Origin: DATAES01 sp963802415
Lineage (GTDB): Bacteria > Actinomycetota > Acidimicrobiia > Acidimicrobiales > JACDCH01
Direction: 5' to 3'
Assembly: GCA_963802415.1 (NCBI GenBank)
Contig: CAWDIH010000002.1
Span: 434,001-498,000 of the forward strand
Length of the DNA stretch: 64,000 nucleotides
The position numbers and the translations under genes are program-made. Of this stretch, positions 1 through 7,675 are shown piece after piece (the first letter of the stretch is position 1; each line of letters starts with the position of its first letter). The notes under the pieces are model-generated. The model was not told where the DNA came from and ran no database searches. It saw only the letters and a program-made list of their open reading frames with translations.

Positions 1-85
1 GTGCGTGCGCTCCTTCGACAACGAGCCCGCTTTCCTCCAGCTCCTCGGCGAGTCGTCGTTGCCGCGCGACTCCCGGATCAGACAT
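1..85 (-). CDS. 5' end of an unidentified gene leaving the window
   Basis: On the minus strand an ATG at 85 opens a frame with no stop to the window edge, giving 28 residues that begin MSDPGVARQRRLAEELEE. The helix-like Arg/Glu-rich texture resembles the start of actinobacterial isoaspartyl-type methyltransferases, but that is only an impression and I do not assign a function. It is divergent from the oxidoreductase at 206, so 86-205 would hold both promoters. No clear Shine-Dalgarno sequence precedes the ATG, and a chance open frame is possible. Confidence 0.3.
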   Translation of the reverse strand, partial: MSDPGVARQRRLAEELEESGLVVEGAHA

Positions 86-205
86 CGATCGGGACGCTAT
101 CGGTGGGCTGGCGGTGTCGAACCTGCGCCGCGCCGTTCGTCGGAGGGATGGAGCCCGGGCCCGGCCTCGACGATTCCTTTCCCCTGATGTGACAAGGAGG
201 TTCCG

Positions 206-1129
206 ATGAAAGCCGTTCGCATCCAGAAGCCGGAGGGCTTCGAAGGCATTGAGGGTCTGTTGTACGAGGACACCCCTGATCCCCAGCCTGCGATCGGCGA
301 CGCGCTCGTGCAGGTGCGTGCCGCCAGCTTCACCCCGACCGAGCTGATGTGGCCCCTTCGGACCGATCGAGCCGGACACGACCGGGGGTCGTTGATCCCC
401 GCCCATGAGGGGTCGGGTGTCGTGGTCGCGCTCGGCTACGGCACCGCCGGCGTGTCGGTGGGCGACGAGGTCTTCGGACTGATCGACGGGTACCGCGATG
501 GGTGGGCCGCCGAGTACGTGGCCATCGAGGCTCGCAGCTTGGCACCGAAGCCCACCACGGTCGACTTCGTCCAAGCCGCCGCCATCCCGCAGGCCGGGCT
601 CACGTCGTGGCAGGCGTTGTTCGACCACGGCCGGCTCGAGACCGGACAGACGGTGGTGATCCACGGAGCTGGCGGCGGGGTTGGGTCCATGGCTGTCCAG
701 CTCGCCCACTGGGCCGGCGCGCACGTCATCGGTACTGGTCGAATCGGCGCTCGCCAGCGCGTGCTCGGGCTCGGCGCCGACGATTTCGTGGACGTCGAGC
801 GGGACGGTTGGGAGACGACGATCGGTCCCGTGGACCTGGTCTACGACACCATCGGCGGCGACGTGCTCGCCCTTTCACCGGCGATCGTCAAGCCCGATGG
901 CGCCCTCGTGTCCGTCATGGCTCCACCACAGACCGATCGGGACGACGTCCGCACAGTTCACTTCGTACGCGACCCGAGCGGCGCCCAACTCCGCGAGATA
1001 GCTCGCCTCGTCGACCTGGGCGAGCTGCGCCCTCAGGTCAGCGCGGTCTACCCGCTGGCGGACGCGCGAGAGGCCTTCATGGCCAAGTCCACCAAGCACA
1101 TCCCGGGCAAGGTCGTGCTGACACCCTGA
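206..1129 (+). CDS. MDR-family NADP-dependent quinone oxidoreductase
   Basis: Zinc-independent medium-chain dehydrogenase/reductase, 307 residues, predicted cytosolic and NADPH-dependent, probably reducing quinones or enones. The N-terminal GroES-like fold runs to about residue 120; the Rossmann part opens with VVIHGAGGGVGSMAVQLA near residue 150. The cysteine cluster of zinc alcohol dehydrogenases is absent, as in quinone oxidoreductases. The start is set by AAGGAGG six bases upstream of ATG 206. It stands alone, followed by a possible small gene and an acyl-CoA ligase. Family assignment is secure, substrate unknown. It is one of four such paralogues here (also 5268, 14655, 19745). Confidence 0.9.
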   Translation: MKAVRIQKPEGFEGIEGLLYEDTPDPQPAIGDALVQVRAASFTPTELMWPLRTDRAGHDRGSLIPAHEGSGVVVALGYGTAGVSVGDEVFGLIDGYRDGWAAEYVAIEARSLAPKPTTVDFVQAAAIPQAGLTSWQALFDHGRLETGQTVVIHGAGGGVGSMAVQLAHWAGAHVIGTGRIGARQRVLGLGADDFVDVERDGWETTIGPVDLVYDTIGGDVLALSPAIVKPDGALVSVMAPPQTDRDDVRTVHFVRDPSGAQLREIARLVDLGELRPQVSAVYPLADAREAFMAKSTKHIPGKVVLTP

Positions 1130-1263
1130 CGTCTCGAACGAGGTGGCGCTGAGCATGTAGTTCGACTGTCGCTCGGGCAATGAGCATGTGTTGCTCATTC
1201 GCCGGGACCGGACTTCCTTCAGGGTGCGGGAATCCGCAGACCTCACCCCGGAAGGACATCACA

Positions 1264-1419
1264 GTGGACACCACCAACGCCACGCGAGACGCAGGGGAGC
1301 GCACCCCGCACCGAGGCGCTCCATCGCACCGAGCCGACACGCTGTATGAGGCGGCGTTGCGTCGCCGCCATCCAGACATCGCACCAGAGGTGCTCGATGC
1401 ATGGAGCGAAGGACGATGA
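1264..1419 (+). CDS. small protein translationally coupled to the acyl-CoA ligase
   Basis: A 51-residue frame begins at GTG 1264 after GGAAGGA with a 7-base gap, and its TGA overlaps the ATG of the ligase (ATGA at 1416-1419), typical of coupled genes. The C-terminal half reads TLYEAALRRRHPDIAPEVLD, hydrophilic and helical; the N-terminus looks disordered. No signal peptide or membrane segment. I do not recognise a family. The ribosome site and exact coupling are the evidence that it is expressed. Alternatively it is an untranslated leader. Confidence 0.45.
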   Translation: MDTTNATRDAGERTPHRGAPSHRADTLYEAALRRRHPDIAPEVLDAWSEGR

Positions 1420-2924
1420 CCTCGATCATCAGCCCACTTCGGCGGGCGGCACAGGTAGGCGCGGATCGGTCCGCCATCACCTGCGGTCGTGAGCGCTTCA
1501 CGTACAGGGAGACGTGGGATCGGTGCCAGCGCCTGCTCGCCGGCCTCCGCAAACGCGGCCTGGGGCACGGTGATCGTGTCGCCGTCATCGGGCCCAACTG
1601 TCACCGCTATCTCGAGTTGTACCTCGCCGTTCCCGGTGCGGGCATGGTGCTGGTGCCCCTGAACGCCCGCCACACGGATGCCGAACTGGCGTACGCGCTC
1701 GACGACTCCGGCGCCAAGATCGTCTTCACTGCTCGTGACCTGAGCGGTCTCACGACGGGCATCGACCGCATCGACCTGGCTGACGGGTACGAGGCGCTGC
1801 TCGCCGGTGCCGAGCCCGTCGACATTCCCGATCAAGACTTCGACTCCACTCTGGCTGGCCTCTTCTACACCGGCGGCACGACCGGCGCGTCGAAAGGCGT
1901 CATGCTCACGCACCGAAACCTGATCGCCAACACGTTCCACTTCGGCATGTGCTGGCCGTTCACGCCGGACACGACCTGGCTCATCGCCGCACCCCTGTTC
2001 CACGCCGCCGGATCCATCGCGGTGCTCGCCACCGTGTGGAACAGCGGTCACCACGTGGTCCTTCCGAGCTTCGACGCCGGCGCCGCGCTCGACTTGATCG
2101 AACGTCACGCCGTGACCTCGACACTCGTGGTGCCCACCATGCTGGCCGCGATGACCGAGGAGCAGTTCCGCCGGCCTCGGGACGTTTCCACCCTCGGCTA
2201 CATCGCGCACGGCGGCTCACCGTGCGCAGTGGAGACCTTGCGTCGCGCGCACCAGGCGTTCCCGAACGCACAGCTGCTCCATGTGTACGGCGCCACCGAG
2301 ACTTCTCCAATAGCGACGCTGCTCGCCCGAGAGGAGCGACTCCTCGACACTGACCGCGCTCGCTCGTGCGGCCAGGCCGCGGTCGGCGTCGATGTCACGG
2401 TCATCGACGACTTCGGTCGACCGGTGCCGGCGGGCGTCGTCGGGCAGGTAGTGGTCCGCGGGCACAACGTCATGGCGGGATACTGGAACAAGCCCGTCGA
2501 GACCGCAGCCGCGCTGGTCGATGGCGGCTACCGCACCGGCGATCTCGGCTACCAGGACGAGGACGGCTACCTGTTCCTCGTCGACCGGGCCAAGGACATG
2601 ATCGTCACGGGAGGCGAGAACGTCTACAGCACGGAGGTCGAAGACGCTCTTTACCTGCACCCGGCTGTACTCGAGGCTGCGGTGTACAGCATCCCTGATT
2701 CCCGTTGGGGCGAAGCTGTCCATGCAACGGTGGTTCCCCGGTGGCCAGTCGGCGAGGACGAGCTCATCCATCACTGCCGCAAGCTCATCGCCGGCTACAA
2801 GCTGCCCCGATCCATCGAGATCCGCAGCGAGCCCCTGCCCAAGTCGGGAGCGGGGAAGATCCTCAAGCGTGAACTTCGGGCTCATTTCTGGAGCGACGAA
2901 CTGATCCGGGTGGGCGGTGCGTGA
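1416..2924 (+). CDS. AMP-dependent synthetase/ligase (acyl-CoA synthetase family)
   Basis: ANL-superfamily enzyme, 502 residues, expected to adenylate a carboxylate with ATP and transfer it to CoA. Visible in order: the P-loop-like YTGGTTGASKGVMLTHRN near residue 150, YGATETS near 295, GYRTGDLG near 373 with the adenylate-binding Asp, and the C-terminal PKSGAGKILKR carrying the catalytic Lys. All core motifs are intact and length is normal. I chose ATG 1416, which overlaps the stop of the small gene upstream, over in-frame ATG 1401. Substrate (fatty or aromatic acid) cannot be read from sequence. A palindromic repeat array follows 135 bases downstream. Confidence 0.93.
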   Translation: MTSIISPLRRAAQVGADRSAITCGRERFTYRETWDRCQRLLAGLRKRGLGHGDRVAVIGPNCHRYLELYLAVPGAGMVLVPLNARHTDAELAYALDDSGAKIVFTARDLSGLTTGIDRIDLADGYEALLAGAEPVDIPDQDFDSTLAGLFYTGGTTGASKGVMLTHRNLIANTFHFGMCWPFTPDTTWLIAAPLFHAAGSIAVLATVWNSGHHVVLPSFDAGAALDLIERHAVTSTLVVPTMLAAMTEEQFRRPRDVSTLGYIAHGGSPCAVETLRRAHQAFPNAQLLHVYGATETSPIATLLAREERLLDTDRARSCGQAAVGVDVTVIDDFGRPVPAGVVGQVVVRGHNVMAGYWNKPVETAAALVDGGYRTGDLGYQDEDGYLFLVDRAKDMIVTGGENVYSTEVEDALYLHPAVLEAAVYSIPDSRWGEAVHATVVPRWPVGEDELIHHCRKLIAGYKLPRSIEIRSEPLPKSGAGKILKRELRAHFWSDELIRVGGA

Positions 2925-3058
2925 TCGTTCGGGCGATCCTGCGCACCGCGGGTGACGCTCGCTGAGCGCATCGCAGCACCGGACTTCCGCCTTGGAACTC
3001 GAGCGAAGAGGTTCACAACGGCTTGCGCCGTGGATCGCGTGCCGACTCTTGGCGTCGC

Positions 3059-3170
3059 GCGCACATTGTCGACTCAGCCACCGAAACACGTGGCTGAGTC
3101 GACACAGACTTCGTCGCTGTGGCGTCTGTGTCGACACAGCCACGGAATCGGTGGGTCAGCAGACACGGAC
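3059..3170. repeat. palindromic repeat array, copy 1 (two units)
   Basis: Left-end unit of 51 bases (3059-3109, beginning GCGCACATTGTCG), a 14-base spacer (3110-3123), then a 47-base internal-type unit (3124-3170). Each unit folds back on itself through CAGCCAC/GTGGCTG arms flanked by GTCGAC-type sequence. It lies between the convergent ends of the acyl-CoA ligase and the DUF1905 gene. The right terminal sequence seen in the 48565 copy is missing. The remainder of the 278-base gap (2925-3202) shows no gene. Confidence 0.9.
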
Positions 3171-3202
3171 GCGGACCGGCATCGGGGCGCGTCGCCGGGT
3201 CT

Positions 3203-3481
3203 CTACCCCCCGAGGCGCTCCTCGAGGTCGACCGTCACCCGTTGACCGGCTTCCTTGCCGATCGCGTGGCGCAGATCAGCCTTGATCGGCAGCTTGTGCC
3301 TGCCGTCGCCGAGCGCCATGAAGGAGCTTCGGAAGGGGTGGCCGTCTACACGACCTCGTACCTTGACCAGGCCTCGGGTGCCGAAGAACTCGGCCGAGCC
3401 GGCCATGACCACGTAGGTCCAGCCACCGGCGGCCGGACTCTTCTGCAGGGTGGCGGTGAACTGCTTGTTCAGCTTCTTCAT
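3203..3481 (-). CDS. DUF1905 domain protein
   Basis: A 92-residue protein that is almost entirely a DUF1905 domain, recognisable from the pattern WTYVVM...FFGTRGLVKVRGRVDGHPFRSS...LPIKADLR...GQRVTV. The fold is a small beta-barrel; its biochemical role is not established. ATG 3481 is chosen because GGAGG sits just upstream on the minus strand; a longer in-frame start exists but would run into the neighbouring gene. It lies downstream of the SMP-30 gene on the same strand, 68 bases apart, and may be co-transcribed. Confidence 0.85.
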   Translation of the reverse strand: MKKLNKQFTATLQKSPAAGGWTYVVMAGSAEFFGTRGLVKVRGRVDGHPFRSSFMALGDGRHKLPIKADLRHAIGKEAGQRVTVDLEERLGG

Positions 3482-3506
3482 TCGTGCCTCCTGTTGATGA
3501 ACCGAA

Positions 3507-3524
3507 CCGCGATCGCGATCGCGG
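3507..3524. promoter_or_regulatory. perfect 18-base palindrome between two minus-strand genes
   Basis: CCGCGATCGCGATCGCGG is its own reverse complement and lies in the 68-base gap between the SMP-30 stop and the DUF1905 start. It could be an operator or an internal hairpin separating the two transcripts. It has no T-tract, so an intrinsic terminator is less likely. It may also be chance in GC-rich DNA. Confidence 0.4.
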
Positions 3525-3549
3525 CAATCGTTCACGGAGCGACGGGGCG

Positions 3550-4344
3550 TCAGGGTCGCCCGGCTCGCGGCGCGCCGACCGGTTGGATCAGCACAACGCC
3601 GTCCGATGCACCGCCGCCGTTGTAGTGGTTGGCCACGATGTACAGCAGGCGGCCGTCTTCGCCACCGAGCATGCACGCGAAGCAGCCGCGGTCGGCCTTG
3701 ACCGTGTCGAGCACCTCGCCGCCTTCGGCGACGCGCGTGCAGCGCTGTCCGGGAACGCTGGCGTACCAGATCGCCCCGTCGGCGTCCGCGCAAATGCCGT
3801 CCGGAGCGGAACCCGGTCCGAGCTCGGCCCAGACACGGCGATCAACCAACTCACCCGAGCCGGTGATCGTAAAAGCGGTCAGCCGGTCCGCGTGCGACTC
3901 GGCCAGCACGAGTGTGTCCTCACCGAGGACGACCATCCCGTTCGGAAACAACACATCGTCAGCGACCTGGCGGCTGCTCCCATCAGGCAGCACGACGGAG
4001 ACGATCCCCGGCTTCGGCTCCTCCCATGGCATCGAGCCCGGCATGTCCACCCACGCCCGCCCAGCGGCATCGACGACGATCTCATTGAAGGGCTGCCCGG
4101 CCGCGCCGTACGGCTCCAGGTCCGGACCTGCCACCACCCCACCCGGCGTGGTGACGACAAGCCGGCCATCGGGAAGCCAATCGATCGAGAACGGCAGCCC
4201 CGCCACCCGCGCCACGACCTCGCGGTTCGAGTCGGCGTCAAACACCAGCACCTCACCGGCCAGCCAGTCGCACATCCAGAACCGGCCGTCATGCCACCGC
4301 GGGGACTCGCCCATCTGAATCCCACTCGCGAACAGCTCAGTCAT
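3550..4344 (-). CDS. SMP-30/gluconolactonase-like beta-propeller protein
   Basis: A 264-residue SMP-30/LRE-family protein, expected six-bladed beta-propeller with a divalent-metal lactonase or esterase site. Typical markers: MGESPRWHDGRFWMCDW near the start with the metal-binding Glu, LPDGSS, FPNGMVV with the conserved Asn, and PDGICADADG with the metal-ligand Asp. The start at ATG 4344 (MTELFASG) fits family N-termini better than the upstream in-frame ATG 4371. Predicted cytosolic, with no signal peptide. Substrate unknown. It is divergent from the methyltransferase at 4408. Confidence 0.88.
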   Translation of the reverse strand: MTELFASGIQMGESPRWHDGRFWMCDWLAGEVLVFDADSNREVVARVAGLPFSIDWLPDGRLVVTTPGGVVAGPDLEPYGAAGQPFNEIVVDAAGRAWVDMPGSMPWEEPKPGIVSVVLPDGSSRQVADDVLFPNGMVVLGEDTLVLAESHADRLTAFTITGSGELVDRRVWAELGPGSAPDGICADADGAIWYASVPGQRCTRVAEGGEVLDTVKADRGCFACMLGGEDGRLLYIVANHYNGGGASDGVVLIQPVGAPRAGRP

Positions 4345-4385
4345 ATGTGAACAGACGCCCGTCGCCCCCAATTCTCATCGGTCAC

Positions 4386-4451
4386 CCACATCACTGGACC
4401 GAGAGCGATGCTGATGTGCATGACGGATGAGCCGACGGTGCCAGCGGGGCC
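4386..4451 (+). repeat. start-codon repeat, copy A
   Basis: About 66 bases that match 56658-56721 (opposite strand) at all but about five positions. The repeat includes ATGTGCATGACGGAT and reads MCMTDEPTVPAG in the frame of the downstream methyltransferase; the second copy reads MCMTDQPTVPAG at the head of an unrelated membrane protein. Shared promoter or leader sequence duplicated in front of two genes is the simplest reading. Confidence 0.8.
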
Positions 4452-5277
4452 GGGGCTGGGCGATGACGTCAGCGGCGACGGCGTGTTTCACGCGGTGCGT
4501 GACGGCTACGAGGCGGTGTACGCGGCGCTGCCGCATGGGGCGACCTTCAATCGAATCTGGCGCGAGACCGCCTACCGGGGTGAGTTCCCGATCGAGTTCG
4601 CCCACATCGGGTTCCTCACTCTCGCCGAAGCGCGCCGGATGCTCGATCTGCTTCGGCTACCGCCGGGGGCGGTACTTGTTGACGTCGCGTGCGGCGCGGG
4701 CGGCCCCGGGCTGTGGGCCGCGAACGAGACCGACGCGACGCTCATCGGTATCGATCCGGCAGACGCGGGACTGGCGCTGGCGCGTCAGCGGGCGGCAACC
4801 GTCGGACTGGCCGATCGGGCGCGCTTTCAGCGCGGCACGTTCGCACGGACCGGACTCACCGACGCGTCCGCGGATGCGGTGACGACGGTCGAGGCGTTCC
4901 AGTACGCGCCGGACAAGGACGCCGCGCTCCGCGAGTTCGCCCGCGTGCTCAAACCCGGTGGCCGCGTCGCAATCGTGTGCTTCGAAGTCGATTCCGCCAA
5001 GGTGGCCGGCGTTCCCGTTCTCGGCGTCGATCCGATCGAGGACTACACGCCGCTGCTCACTGATGCGGGTTTCAGCATCGACGCGTACGAGCAGACGCCG
5101 GGTTGGGCGGAACGCGTGTATCCGACGTTCAGTGCGTTGGTCGACGCCAGCGACGCGCTCGCTGTCGAGATGGGCGAGCGGGCCGCTGCCGGCGCGCTAT
5201 CCGAGGCGATGCTCACGGTCGCCATGAAGCCGTACCCGAGGCGAGTGTTGATCGTCGCTGCGCGCGCTCAGGGCTGA
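4408..5277 (+). CDS. class I SAM-dependent methyltransferase (UbiE-like)
   Basis: A 289-residue methyltransferase. The SAM-binding motif I is VLVDVACGAGGPGLWAA near residue 90, followed by an acidic residue in LIGIDPADAG, then VEAFQYAPDKDAALREFARVLKPGGRVAIV, the usual motif IV to post-motif stretch. Substrate unknown, probably a small molecule. Start is uncertain: ATG 4408, 4414 and 4420 all lie inside a repeated segment whose second copy begins another protein with the same MTDxPTVPAG peptide. The first 25 residues are therefore probably not part of the enzyme fold. The 3' end overlaps the convergent oxidoreductase by 10 bases. Confidence 0.88.
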   Translation: MLMCMTDEPTVPAGPGLGDDVSGDGVFHAVRDGYEAVYAALPHGATFNRIWRETAYRGEFPIEFAHIGFLTLAEARRMLDLLRLPPGAVLVDVACGAGGPGLWAANETDATLIGIDPADAGLALARQRAATVGLADRARFQRGTFARTGLTDASADAVTTVEAFQYAPDKDAALREFARVLKPGGRVAIVCFEVDSAKVAGVPVLGVDPIEDYTPLLTDAGFSIDAYEQTPGWAERVYPTFSALVDASDALAVEMGERAAAGALSEAMLTVAMKPYPRRVLIVAARAQG

Positions 5278-6176
5278 AGGACGTACTTCCCGCGTACGCC
5301 GCCCTTCGCGACCGCGCGGTGGGCGCCCGCGACCTGGTCGATCGGAAGGACGGCGTGCACCCGCGCCGGCAGGTGCCCGCTCGCGGTGGCGTCGAGAAGC
5401 TCTGCGAGCCGGACACCGTCGGGGTGGGTCACCACCACGCGGACGGTGACGCCCCGCTCCTCTGCGGGCGCGGCGCCCGGCTGCACGCCGACGAAGAGGC
5501 CGTGGTCGCGGACCAGCGCGACGCCCCGCTCCTGGAGCACCGCACCGTCGGCGACGGCGTCCCAGCCGGGAGCCTCCTCGGTGGTGAAATCGGCGCCGAG
5601 GCCGCGCACGAACTTCTCGTCCGTGGCGCGCGCCAGTCCGGTGACCCGCCACCCGCGGTCCTGGGCGAGCGGGATGACGTACCCCCCGAGCGCGCCTGCC
5701 GCCCCGGTCACCAGCAGGCTCCGGTCTCCGCCGTCGCCGAGCAGGTCGACCAGCTGGGCTGCGGCCAGGCCGTTGAGCGGGACGGTGGCCGCCGTCGCCA
5801 GGTCGAGACCGTCGGGCACGAGGGCGGTGTCGATCGCCGTAACGACGAGCTGCTCGGCGTAGGTGCCGTAGTCGCGGTCGAACCCGTCGACCAACCCGGC
5901 GACGCGGCAGCCGACCGGGAGGTCGACGCCAGGGCCGGCGGCGGCGACGGTGCCCGAGAAGTCCCAGCCCAGGCCGGTGTGGGCGGGCTGGTGGACCAGG
6001 CCGAGCCTGTGGAAAACCCCGGCGGCGAGCGCCAGGTCGACAGGGTTGACCGTGGCCGCCGCGATCTCGACGCGGACCTGGCCCGGCCCGGGCTCGACGA
6101 CGGGTACGTCGATGATCTCGATGGAGTCGGGACCACCGGGCGTGCGGACGACTGCGGTGCGGAAGGTGGTGGACAT
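5268..6176 (-). CDS. MDR-family NADP-dependent oxidoreductase
   Basis: A 302-residue zinc-free MDR enzyme: GroES-like N-terminus (GPGQVRVEIAAATVNPVD), DFSGTVAAAGPGV, and the cofactor loop LLVTGAAGALGGYV near residue 145. Probable quinone or aldehyde reductase. CAGGAGG lies just before ATG 6176. Directly divergent from an HxlR regulator, with a dyad operator between them, so it is the probable target. HxlR regulators paired with such reductases commonly answer electrophile or quinone stress; this role is inferred from family and context. Confidence 0.9.
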   Translation of the reverse strand: MSTTFRTAVVRTPGGPDSIEIIDVPVVEPGPGQVRVEIAAATVNPVDLALAAGVFHRLGLVHQPAHTGLGWDFSGTVAAAGPGVDLPVGCRVAGLVDGFDRDYGTYAEQLVVTAIDTALVPDGLDLATAATVPLNGLAAAQLVDLLGDGGDRSLLVTGAAGALGGYVIPLAQDRGWRVTGLARATDEKFVRGLGADFTTEEAPGWDAVADGAVLQERGVALVRDHGLFVGVQPGAAPAEERGVTVRVVVTHPDGVRLAELLDATASGHLPARVHAVLPIDQVAGAHRAVAKGGVRGKYVLQP

Positions 6177-6203
6177 GTTCGCCTCCTGTGGACTTTTCGG
6201 TGG

Positions 6204-6226
6204 TACTCGTCCACTATGGAGGAGTA
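6204..6226. promoter_or_regulatory. probable HxlR operator (9-5-9 dyad)
   Basis: TACTCGTCC and GGAGGAGTA, separated by ACTAT, form an inverted repeat with eight of nine pairs matched. It lies between the divergent oxidoreductase and HxlR genes. HxlR/DUF24 regulators typically bind dyads beginning with a GTAC or TACT element, which fits. A weaker dyad, GCAC-CTTGAA-GTGC, follows near 6247. Confidence 0.6.
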
Positions 6227-6291
6227 ACTCTCCAGCGGGAAGTAGGCACCTTGAAGTGCGTATCACACCGCGCGGTAGGAAGGAGCGGTCG

Positions 6292-6807
6292 ATGCCGACG
6301 ATGAGCGCAGCCGAGAAGCGATCGCAGGCGAAGATGGAGTACGACGCGTTCCTGGCGAGTTGTCCCAGCCGTGGGCTGCTCGATCGGATCTCCGACAAGT
6401 GGGTGGCGCTGGTCCTGGCCGCGCTCGGCAGCGACGGCCCGCACCCCGGGCAGGACTGCGTCGGCGAGCCGCAGTCGATGCGCTACTCCGAGCTGTCCCG
6501 CCGCCTGGCCGGGGTCAGCCAGAAGATGCTCACGCAGACGCTGCGCTCGCTCGAACGCGATGGCTTGCTCACCCGCTCGGTGACGCCGACCGTGCCTGTC
6601 ACCGTCACATACGAACTGACCGACCTCGGATACTCGCTCGACGTCGTCATGCGCGGCATCAAGGTGTGGGCGGAGGGGCACATGGACGAAGTGCTCGCCA
6701 ACCGCGACAAGTACGACGCCGCGCGTCGCCTAGCGCAGTCCTATGGCTGCACCTGCGATGGCAGTCGTCCTGCCGACGATGACCGAGCGACGAGAGCCGC
6801 TGGCTGA
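6292..6807 (+). CDS. HxlR-family winged-helix regulator
   Basis: A 171-residue DNA-binding protein with the HxlR pattern: CPSRGLLDRISDKWVALVLAAL, then MRYSELSRRLAGVSQKMLTQTLRSLERDGLLTR, and YELTDLGYSLDVVMRGIKVWA as dimerisation helix. Cys near residue 24, before the recognition domain, is the residue that senses thiol stress in some relatives. A second pair of Cys occurs in the tail (CTCD). AGGAAGGAG precedes ATG 6292. Probable autoregulator and controller of the divergent oxidoreductase. Its 3' end overlaps the next gene. Confidence 0.92.
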   Translation: MPTMSAAEKRSQAKMEYDAFLASCPSRGLLDRISDKWVALVLAALGSDGPHPGQDCVGEPQSMRYSELSRRLAGVSQKMLTQTLRSLERDGLLTRSVTPTVPVTVTYELTDLGYSLDVVMRGIKVWAEGHMDEVLANRDKYDAARRLAQSYGCTCDGSRPADDDRATRAAG

Positions 6808-7657
6808 CGTGGTCGCCGCGGCCCGCCGCGCCGAGGATCTCGGTTTCGAATCGGCGTGGGCTGTCGACCAGCTCGTCGCAGGCACCGGGGTTCCGTTCAT
6901 CGACAGCACCGTGGCGCTGAGCGCGGCGGCCGGCGCCACCTCCAACCTTCGCCTCGGTTACGGCGTGATGGTGTTGCCATTGCGTCCGGTGGTGTGGGCG
7001 GCCAAGCAGGTCGCGTCGCTGCAGGCCGTGTCGGGTGGCCGGGTGCTCTTCGGTGTGGGGGTCGGCGGAGACCGTCACGACTTGTCATGGGACGCGGTCG
7101 GCGTACCGCGACGCGAACGCGGCCGGCGCACGGACGCCGCCCTCGCCGTCCTTTCCGAGCTCATCGCAGGCAAAGCGGTTGACGTCGAGGGCAGGACAAT
7201 CCAGTTGTCACCGGGCGTCGCAGTACCGCCGATCATCGTGGGCGGGACGGCCGACGCCGCGCTCGCCAGAACCGCTCGCCACGCAGACGGGTGGTACTCG
7301 CTGCCGCTCCCGCCGCCACAGATCGCGGCGTCGATCGCTCGTCTGGCCGAGCTAGCGGGTGAGATCGGGCGGCCCACTCCCGCGATCACCGCCAGCGTGA
7401 TGGTGGCGATCGAAGGCGATTCCACGCTTCCCGACGACGACGGACTTGTTCGGCGGCTGAGCGACCCGAAAGGACTCTTCGGTATCCCTGCCGACGCGGC
7501 GCGCGACATGGTCGTCACCGGCGGCCCGCCGGTCGTGGCCGAACGCATCAGCGCGCTGCGCGCCATCGGAGCGGAGCGGATTGTCGTCTCCATCGCGGCG
7601 GGCGATTGGGATCGGCAGTCGGAGCTCATCGCCGAAGCGGCGGCTCTCGTCGACTGA
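6743..7657 (+). CDS. LLM-class F420-dependent oxidoreductase
   Basis: A luciferase-like TIM-barrel protein of 304 residues. Markers are AEDLGFESAWAVDQ near residue 30, TSNLRLGYGVMVLPLRPVVWAAKQVASLQAVSGGRVLFGVGVG (TIGR03619-like segment), and PPIIVGGTADAALARTARHADGWY. Such proteins in Actinomycetota usually use coenzyme F420. Its beginning overlaps the HxlR gene by 65 bases from ATG 6743, or 50 bases from ATG 6758, which gives the more usual MAVVLPTM start. It is probably co-transcribed with that regulator. Substrate unknown. Confidence 0.88.
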   Translation: MAAPAMAVVLPTMTERREPLADVVAAARRAEDLGFESAWAVDQLVAGTGVPFIDSTVALSAAAGATSNLRLGYGVMVLPLRPVVWAAKQVASLQAVSGGRVLFGVGVGGDRHDLSWDAVGVPRRERGRRTDAALAVLSELIAGKAVDVEGRTIQLSPGVAVPPIIVGGTADAALARTARHADGWYSLPLPPPQIAASIARLAELAGEIGRPTPAITASVMVAIEGDSTLPDDDGLVRRLSDPKGLFGIPADAARDMVVTGGPPVVAERISALRAIGAERIVVSIAAGDWDRQSELIAEAAALVD

Positions 7658-7675
7658 GCCCTGCGGCGACTGACG

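Noticed and set aside
1..192. Plus-strand open frames at the left edge
   Set aside because: Two overlapping frames with no ribosome site or motif; the minus-strand frame ending at the edge is the better, still weak, candidate.
1077..2210. 377-residue minus-strand frame across the small gene and acyl-CoA ligase
   Set aside because: No recognisable motif and it lies opposite the conserved core of the ligase.
3507..3524. GCGATCGC repeats as a cyanobacterial HIP1 signature
   Set aside because: A single occurrence in GC-rich DNA; gene content is actinobacterial.
5103..6227. 374-residue plus-strand frame opposite the MDR oxidoreductase
   Set aside because: Arg/Gly/Asp-rich antisense text; the minus strand encodes a clear MDR enzyme with a ribosome site.
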